A DNA stretch of 64,000 nucleotides, from positions 8,243,022 through 8,307,021 of the forward strand of contig ML679968.1 in NCBI GenBank assembly GCA_007922225.1, given 5' to 3'. The position numbers were made by a program, and so were the translations under genes. The DNA is from Emydura subglobosa. Taxonomy: Eukaryota; Chordata; Testudines; Chelidae. Below, in pieces: positions 56,755-64,000 of this stretch. The first letter of the stretch is position 1, and each line of letters begins with the position of its first letter. The notes beneath the pieces are model-generated. The model did not search any database. It had not been told where the DNA came from and was given only the letters and a program-made list of their open reading frames with translations.

Positions 56755-57907
56755 CCATACTTCTTTAACTTGCTGATAAGAATACTGTGGGAGACAGTAT
56801 CAAAGCTTTGCTAAAGTCAAGGTATATCACGTCCACCACTTTCCCCACATCCACAGAGTCAGTTAAAGAAGTATGGGTTGGATGAATGAACTATAAGGTG
56901 GACAGAAAGCTGGCTAGACCATCAGGATCAACGAGCAGTGAACAAGGGCTCGATGTCTAGCTGGCAGCCAGTAACTAGCGGAATGCCCCAAGGATCAGTC
57001 CTGAGTCCAGTTTTGTTCAATATCTTCATTAATGATCTGGATGATGGGGTGGATTGCACCCCTGCAAGTTTGCAGATGACACTAAGCTGGGGGGGGAGTG
57101 ATAGATATGCTGGAGATATGGTAGATATGCTGGCCAAAAGAAATCTGATGAGATTCAACAAAGACAAGTGCAGAGTCCTGCACTTAGGACGGAAGAATCC
57201 CATGCACTGCTACAGACTGGGGACCAATGGCTAAGCATCAGTTCTGCAGAAAAATATTGGGGGTTGACAGTAGACAAGAAGCTGGTTATGAGTCAACAGT
57301 GTACCCTTGTTGCCAATAAGGCTAATGGCATATTGGGCTGCATTAGTAAAAGCATTGCCAGCAGATTGAGGGAAGTGATTATTCCCCTCTATTCAGCACT
57401 GGTGAGGCTGCACCTGGAATATTGTGTCCAGTTTTGGGCCCCTCACTACAGAAAGGATGTGGACAAATTGGAGAGAGGCCAGAGGAGGACAACAAAAATG
57501 ATTAGGGGGCTGGAGCACATGACTTATGAGGAGAGGCTGAGGGAACTAGGCTTGTTTAGTCTGCAGAAGAGAAGAGTGAGGGGGTATTTGATAGTAGCCT
57601 TTAACTACCTGAAAGGGGATTCCAGGGAGGATGGAGCTAGACTGTTCTCAGTGCTAATAGATGACAGAACAAGGAGCAATAGTCTCAAGTTTCAGTGGAG
57701 GAGGTCTAGGTTGAATATTAGGAAAAACTTTTTCATTAGAAGGGTGGTGAAGCACTGGAATGGGTTACCTAGGAAGGTGGAGGAATCTCCATCCTTATAG
57801 GTTTTTAAGGTGTGGCTTGAGAAAGCCCTGACTGGGATGATTTAGATGGGGTTGGTCCTGCTTTGACCCTACCTAATCTTCCCAACCCTAATCTTCTATG
57901 ATTCTAC
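56755..57907 (+). mobile_element. CR1 LINE with inverted 5' end
   Basis: 56861-57907 is a plus-strand CR1 copy from 'agttaaagaagtatgggttg' through '[14 protein letters not shown]' to the tail 'cttctatgattcta'. 56755-56860 is CR1 in the opposite orientation, matching the reverse complement of about 37268-37372 in the longer copy. The 16 bp at 56755-56770 are the exact reverse complement of 56861-56876. The coding part has several frameshifts (frames at 56938-57234 and 57168-57800) and an altered FADD region. Inverted 5' ends are known from L1 twin priming; a separate insertion is the alternative. Confidence 0.85.
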
Positions 57908-59775
57908 CTACATGGAATGGGAGTAAGTGGTCTGGTGGCAACTGCCATCTCCCTTGCACTGCTACCCATAATAGCAGGAGTAGCAGGTACAGGCAAGTAA
58001 AGGGGTTTCATAAACCTGTCTCTCTCCCTTCCACCCCGATACACACACTTTACTGTGACCACAAGTTGACCCTAAGTAAACACAGGGCACTTATGTAGTA
58101 GTATTGGGCAGGATATCAAACACAGAAACTGAAGTGCTACTTAATTACAAGTCACAATATACAGGATAGTTAAAAATAAAAACTGCAGTTTATTTTCTGC
58201 TTGAGATAGAACAAGGACAGCAGCTGCATGTTCTCAAAAGAATTTTCTCAGAGACTTCAGGTGCAACAGAAGTACAAACAGTACGAGAGGGCCCTGAAGC
58301 TGGTCCCTGAGAGAACGCCTACTGAAGCTATTGCTACCCAATGTGTCTCTCAGTGGAGTCCTCACATGCCTGTGCAAGGAATAATGGGGGATCAAGATTC
58401 ATTATGGCAAATATATAGCCTTTATATGATAGCATCTGTTCAGTTTTAAAGCTCCGAAAGAAATTTATAAACTATGGGCCTAATTCTGATCCAAGATACA
58501 CATATGCAACTTCCAGTGGAAGTTAGTGGGAGTTGTGTTTCCATGTCAGAAAGCAAGAATCCCTTCACTTTAAAGATGGTTGAAAGCAAGAACCACACTC
58601 ATGTTTCCCAAGGCACTGGTACATCCTTGTATGGTAATAAGAATCTCTTCAGTTTATGGTATATTGCCTGGTTTTACTTCAGCTCTGTCATGGTAAAATA
58701 CATATTTTAGAGTAAGCTGTGCTCTATTTTACGCATGCTCAATGTAAAAATCATGCATGTTTCCTTTGAAGTATGATGTGCATGCACCAAGGTCATTATG
58801 CTTGAATACACAGATTTTCCTAATTCAGGGTCCCTGAGCTATGGAGAAAGGAAGAAATAAGTAAGAGATTGGGGACAGAGTATATGACAAGTGCCTTGTA
58901 TTTACCTAGGGTCAGGTGGTAATCTTTACTGCATGATTGCACTCTATACATGGACACACTTTTGTGCATCAATGATTCTGCAGATCAGTGCCACTGCCTG
59001 GGTGCCAAGAACAAAGTAATGATGTATCATTTCAAGTAAACTCTGCTCTCTATGTGCATGCTACTTCGGTTCAGTCCTCCAGATCCTGCTGAGAGCACGA
59101 AAAACTGTTGTTCCCAGCAGTCAGTGTGATTTAGCCTAACTTGATCTGATATATCGTGGCACATTAATCACTCTGCATGAAGAGAAATGCAGCTTTTGAT
59201 AGAGAGAACAAGTGGATGATTACCTGCAAAATGCGTTTGTGTTTTATCTTTGACCCTGGTGAAAGAACAGCGACATAGATTAGCCTGTCTACCCTCAGGA
59301 TCTCTAATAGCCACAGGATTTTATGGGCTGAATCTTCTTTGTGTCGTGGTGTTTGCCACTGAAAATAGTGAGAACTACTGCAAGAGAACTCAAAATACAA
59401 AATAAATATAAAATAGCCTATGAGGATGCATTGGAAATCGTGTCATAATAGAACCCAGCCTGTCTGATGGCTGCTGTACCCAGCTCTTTGGCCTCCAAAT
59501 AACTGCCTGCTGCTGTAAAAGAGATGATAATCCAGTGGTCTTTAGAATGGGCTTCAGATTTCTAATATCTACAGTTTACAAAACATTACAAAAAGAAAAC
59601 TTTTCAGACTTTGTGGTTGAGTAACCAAAAAACACCAGGGTGAAATAACTGAAGCTGGAGGTATGTTAAACTCTTGATTCATATAACTGGAGCTTTATTT
59701 GCCAGCCATCATCTCTGGGAGCACAGAAAATCTATGTCAATGTGACATTATTACTTATGAAATTCCCCTACTAGT
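57908..59775. other. Long stretch without a supported gene
   Basis: Mostly unique DNA. 'gggcctaattctgatccaag' near 58476 is a small palindromic-repeat remnant. Frames at 58228-58449 and 58474-58710 have no domain. Confidence 0.4.
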
Positions 59776-60179
59776 CAGTGGCGTACCATGGGTCTCCGGC
59801 GCCCAGGGGCCAAGCCTACATTTGCACCCCTCCCTGCCTCAAATGCCCACCCCCCACTCAGGGCAGAAGGGATCCTGGTGCTGATCCCAGCTTCCCTGAG
59901 GAGTAGGGGGTCTGTACCTGCAGGGGGGGACGCAAATGCAGGCTTGGCTCCTCCATCGCCCTCTGCCCCACACTTACCTACCGCACGGGGCCCTTCTCAC
60001 CCGCTCCAGCCCCAGGGTGTGGCCTCGGCCTGAAGGGGGGGGGGAGGGGCTGGGCTAGGCCGGCCCTTCATGACACTTGGGGGGAGCAGGAGCGGGAGCA
60101 GCTGCAGCCATGGCCTCAGCCTTCTGCGCCCCCTGCCCATCGTGAAGGGCCGGCCTGGCGCCCTGCACCTTACGCACTG
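59776..60179. mobile_element. hAT-like non-autonomous element, GC-rich
   Basis: The left end CAGTGGCGTACC at 59776 and the right end 'cttacgcactg' (reverse complement CAGTGCGTAAG) at 60179 are inverted, a form usual for hAT elements. The GGCGCC words near both ends also correspond. A hairpin of 16 bp with one mismatch lies inside (60058-60073 with 60141-60156). No 8-bp target duplication was found. Frames at 59788-60033 and 60055-60426 have no domain. Confidence 0.5.
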
Positions 60180-60552
60180 CTCCAGCCCCGCAGCCCCCCC
60201 CGAGAAACCTTTTAACATCCCTTAAAAAATCATACACATTAGACTTTACTGTAGGGAAACACACAGTATTCTTCATGGGTATGGCTAAAACAGACCTGGA
60301 GAACACTGGCAAATGATTAGCCCAGGGTTTTCTTCTGGTAATGTATGTATCATGATCAACGGAACTAGAGTCGGAGGGCTCATGTTCCCCATAAGAACTA
60401 TTATTGCTGGGACACCAGTAAAACATGGAATGCAGAGAGTTAGGCAGGAAGCAATTCGGCCAACTGGACAGGATAGTTCAGGTTTAATAAAGTTTCACTT
60501 GTTCAACTTAACCTGCAGTGAGCTTCATTCTTTGCTATAAAACATTGTGGCA
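60180..60552 (+). mobile_element. Putative gypsy-type LTR (3' part)
   Basis: 'gtttaataaagtttcacttg' gives an AATAAA at about 60486, and 'gctataaaaca' near 60543 could be the LTR end, because gag-like sequence follows. The LTR start is not defined. Confidence 0.4.
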
Positions 60553-61411
60553 GCATCTGAGTTCTCTGCAGTACTGAAGCTGGTAGCACGAGTGTGGAAC
60601 TCGGTTTGAAGCTCCCCCACCCCTCCCACAGCCCTGGATTTTTCAGACACAAACCTAGCCCAGTGACGGACCTACAGGAAGGAGTTGTTCTAGCTGTGCA
60701 CAGACCTGGCCATGCAGGAGGCCAACAAGGGCAAGAAAGGAAAACTGTTACTTTACCTTATTAGGGAACAAGGCAGAGAAGTCTGCAGCACTCTGAAGCT
60801 CTCCACTGCCCCAAGCCTAGCAGCAGTCCTAAGAGCCCTGGGGAACTATTGCTCCTCCAAGCAGAACAAAACTGTGGAGTAACACAGGTTTTTCAAGAGA
60901 CCATTCTGAAGCGGAGGGGATAGATCCCTATGTTACTGCTTTAAGCACATTGACTGCTACATGTAATTTTGGTGACTTGACAGACTCCCTGGTTTTGGAC
61001 GGGACAATCTGTGGCACTTGTGGTCATCACCTACAGGAATTGCTGCTCTGGGAAGGCAATCCCACATCAGACGGATGCTTAGACGTGGGGAGTGCAGTGG
61101 AAGCCTCAAGAGAAAGGATGAAAGCCCTAGGAGGCACAATACTACCAGAAGTACATGTAGTGAGAAAACAGTAAAGGAGAGCAGTTGGCCAGGGTTTCCA
61201 TATCCATAGGGAGATATATTTACTGTGGGAGGCAGCGTAAGAGGGTAAAGAAGTGCCTTGCCCCAGGATGGCAGTGCAAGGAATGTGGCAAGTTGCACTA
61301 TTTTAGCAGTGTGTGCAAGAGCAGGGGAAGAGCCCAGAAAGAATCAGTCAGAGGGGGATGGCACATCACAGCAGTGATGACATCAAGACTCTCTCCTTGA
61401 ATCCCAGGGCA
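60553..61411 (+). pseudogene. Ty3/gypsy gag remnant with two zinc knuckles
   Basis: From 60768 the frame reads 'EQGREVCSTLKLSTAPSLAA' and goes on to a Cys-rich stretch. 60950-61174 holds 'CNFGDLTDSLVLDGTICG', a capsid C-terminal region typical of vertebrate gypsy gag. 61185-61400 holds two knuckles: 'YCGRQRKRVKKCLAPG', a broken first CCHC, then 'CKECGKLHYFSSVC', a near-standard second one (C-x2-C-x4-H-type). Frames are broken in several places. No protease or polymerase follows, because a hAT end begins at 61412. Gag would package the element's RNA; this copy cannot. Confidence 0.7.
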
Positions 61412-64000
61412 CAGGGCTAGCCCTAGAGAAAATGGCGCCCCTGGCAAGGAGCGTCTTTGGCACCTCCACCCTCCAATTATTAAACTTTTGAATACCTTAT
61501 TTATTTATTATTTTTGTAGCCCATTTCATAACTTTCATGCATGATTTGCATGCATGATTTATCCCTGTTATATAAACCAGTACATTTTCATGCTAGGAGC
61601 TGTAAATCTGTATTCATGCCATATATAAGCAAATTAAAAAAATAGTTTCCTCTAAGCTTATAGATACTTTTTAGTTTTAAGACTAACTGAATGACATCAA
61701 GAAATTGAACTGTGCACCAATATTGGGTGGATCAGTATTAAATAGTCTGAAGGCAGATGACAGTCTTTGAACGTTAACCCTAGTCCTATAGTTCAAAAGG
61801 TTGCTTTTCTTGCCTTTGCCCTCAAGAACTGAAGCATAGCATCAGAGAGATCCAAACACTAGCCAATGGCATTTTTAAGTGATAAAATAGTAAGTGATGT
61901 CAGTTTCTCATTGGCCATCACCGATTGAAGTTATGTTTTAATGAGCCTGAGATTTGAAAAGCTGTGCTCACCACTTGCGACTATGACCGGTAGCATGAGC
62001 AGAATCCTCAAAGCTATCCATACATTAGAAAAGGTTTCCTTCAGATCTGCATAATAAATGAATTGGAAAACTTGGCATGGAGAGTGCTTCCCATGTAGCA
62101 AAACGTGACGGACTTTGTCCAATTCGACACGGAGGTCTTTGTCATTGATGCAAACATTCCCCATGTGTCAGCATCCGGTGAAAGTTTGTACAATTGTTCA
62201 AGCTTGTTTTCCTTTCTGCTGGCAGCTTACTAAGGTCATACAAACTGTCCAGGTCTTTTTGTGGTGCTTCATTTGCCCATACTTGTCTTTGATGGACACT
62301 TGAGCAGTGTGAATGAGAGAGCAAAAAATCTCTCTCAAATTTTTCTTCCGAGTTTTCCATTATCTCATCTCTGCACTCATAATCATACTGTCTCTTCTTC
62401 CAATTAATATGAGTTTCCTGGAAGATAGGCTCAACTGCTAAGTTTTCTGCCATTTCTTTGGCAGCAGTGTTGGCATCTTCAAAACCGTTGTCTCTGTAGG
62501 CCAAAATGAAATCAATGCAGCTTCTCATCAATATAGTAGAGGTCACAATGTCCATCGACTGAGTTTGTAATGCCTTGTTTACAACGTTTACTTGGTATAG
62601 GATATTGAAACCAGGAAACTGAAGTCAGTGATCTGGTTTGCCAGGCTTTGCTCCTCGTGTCGGATTCTGGCCTCGGCTTTATTTGACTGCACCAGTTCCA
62701 TCAGGGTGTTGTAAACTTCAGTCACTCAGTACCTCATGCCTTACCCTATCAATGCAGCTCTCCCAGCAAGGGTCACTTAGTGGCTTCATGGTCAGATTTG
62801 TAATATTGTCCAGGAGGATCTTCCACCTGATAGTTGATGCTGAAAAGAGGACATATATTCTTTCCAGTACTCCGAAGACACTGAATCTAAAGTAGATGCT
62901 TCTTCATCTGCCACAACTGGGTTGAGGGAATGGCAACCACCAGGCATGAAGAAAACCCTTGAATTCAGCGCAAGCATCCTTGCCTGTTTCTTCCCTTCAT
63001 GTTTGTGCCATTGTTGTAGCCTTCACCATGGCAGTCCTAAAGCCTTATTTTATTCTCTTTCAAAATGTTCAGAAACAGTTCTAATAGGCTTTTTCCAGTA
63101 GAGTAATTCACAGCCCGGAAACAGATAAAGAGTTCCTTTACCTGGATACAGCCATCCTTGTCATCAACAAAACTTACTGTAAATGACAACTTTTCACTGT
63201 GCCTAATGTTGGGAGTGCAGTTCATTATTACAGCATAGTACTTCACTTTGCCAAGCCACATCAATATGCTATCAAGCACCTTCTTTTCCATAAGTGCAAT
63301 CAATTTGTTTTGAATTGTTTTGTTGCAGTAATGGTCCATAACTTCTTTATGAACTACTCAAAGTAGGTGCTTACACATGACATCAACATATTTCCCAAAG
63401 AGCTCAAGGAAATTGCCATTATGTTCAGTGAACAACTTATCCAACCACCCCAGAAAGTCAAATTATTCTTTGCAAAGAGGAAGATAATTGAGATCAGATG
63501 CTCGGGCATGTTTCTCCAGTGCTAGGTTTCTACATTAATTATGTGCTGGTTTTCTCCATCTATGCATTTATTCAGCTTCAGCCTGGACTCGAACTCCATC
63601 CATTTGGAGTAGGCCGTAAAATGGCTGAATGACTTTTCATGTTGCTTCAGAGCATCAGCTAAATTATGCCTGTAATTGTATTAGGAAAGCACAAGCAACA
63701 ATTCGGCATTCTTGTCAAATATTTTGCAACAAAACCAGGACATTTTGTCAGCTGATTTCGAGTAAACTAGCAAATGCTGATTCAGTTTCTCACCAATCTT
63801 GAGCACGCTTTTGCAATGCGACTTTGAGAAGTATTGCTTCTGTTCATTTACTGGAAATTTCATATTCTCGAGTTTGCTTGGCCGATTCAAAATTGTATGA
63901 TCAATATTGGCATAGCTTAGGATTTCTGGCCATAAAGCAGAATCTGATGCATCGATTTGAGGTGTGCAAATTTTCTCACTGCTGTTTTTGTCATCATGAG
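61412..64000 (-). mobile_element. hAT transposon, coding copy, runs off the window
   Basis: The sequence from CAGGGCTAG (61412) inwards ('ccctagagaaaatggcgccc') has the form of a hAT 3' terminus. About 2.1 kb of transposase remnant follows on the reverse strand. The other terminus and the target duplication lie beyond 64000. It seems to have landed in or beside the gypsy gag remnant. Confidence 0.7.
61862..64000 (-). pseudogene. hAT transposase, ZMYM1/DUF4371 type, decayed
   Basis: Read from the right. A TTF-type zinc finger region comes first (63681-63890, 'FSKSHCKSVLKIGEKLNQHL' and 'WFCCKIFD'). Then comes a DUF4371-like catalytic part (63037-63339, 'YYAVIMNCTPNIRHSEKLSF', where the family has D-C-T-P-D). 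At 62792-62977 'FMPGGCHSLNPVVAD' fits the family's C-x-x-H-S-L-N-L motif, and at about 62750-62790 comes 'LSDPCWESCIDRV', matching the R/C-W motif. 62142-62640 continues the helical domain, and 61862-62164 ends with the hAT dimerisation domain 'LPVIVASGEHSFSNLRLIKT', broken there by TAA in place of Tyr. At least four frameshifts disable it. The N-terminus lies beyond the window. A domesticated host gene is unlikely, given the breaks. Confidence 0.75.

Noticed and set aside
61862..64000. Host gene of the zinc-finger MYM type
   Set aside because: Several frameshifts and stops and an adjacent hAT terminus favour a dead transposon.

Overview
The window looks like vertebrate, non-avian sauropsid nuclear DNA, most probably turtle, less likely crocodilian. 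The grounds are many 5'-truncated CR1 LINEs, MIR and tRNA-like SINE remnants, Ty3/gypsy and other LTR elements, a Penelope-like element and many short palindromic DNA transposons. No host protein-coding exon, RNA gene, bacterial operon or CRISPR array could be supported. All recognisable coding sequence belongs to transposable elements and is broken by stops, frameshifts or truncation. Family names rest on motif and tail recognition, because no database was searched.

Layout. 0-5 kb: old repeats, a fold-back element and a CR1 copy (3909-4850) set inside an older SINE-like repeat. 6.5-9.3 kb: a fold-back element, then a Penelope-like reverse transcriptase and GIY-YIG remnant (7615-8826) joined to a piece of another non-LTR reverse transcriptase (8827-9105). 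12.9-14.1 kb: a probable solo LTR and a MIR. 15.6-20.9 kb: a nested block. An old CR1 is followed by a reverse-strand LTR. A second CR1 then carries two separate insertions, each with a 5-bp target duplication. The second insertion is GC-rich, begins and ends with a 32-bp direct repeat, and contains a 100-N assembly gap. 22.0-23.3 kb: a GC-rich repeat interrupted by a 0.9-kb insertion with CTAGGGTTG ends.

25-35 kb: mostly non-repetitive DNA with palindromic remnants, two more LTR-like blocks and two AT-rich stretches that may be conserved non-coding elements. 36.0-38.4 kb: the best-preserved CR1 copy, with the endonuclease C-terminus and the reverse transcriptase. 40.3-41.6 kb: a reverse-strand CR1 and a fold-back element. 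42.8-45.4 kb: a Ty3/gypsy-type element with both LTRs, a GGACC target duplication and only gag-protease remnants inside. 46-55 kb: a MIR with a nested palindrome, old CR1 pieces on both strands, and two copies of an unidentified ~240-bp sequence 1.5 kb apart. 56.8-57.9 kb: a CR1 copy with an inverted 5' end. 59.8-64 kb: a hAT-like non-autonomous element, a second gypsy-type gag remnant and, on the reverse strand running off the window end, a decayed hAT transposase of the ZMYM1/DUF4371 type.

The window reads as a gene desert or a large intron built by repeated transposition. The nesting orders several events: the CR1 at 17.8-20.9 kb came before the two LTR insertions into it, and the MIR at 46.2 kb came before its palindromic insert.
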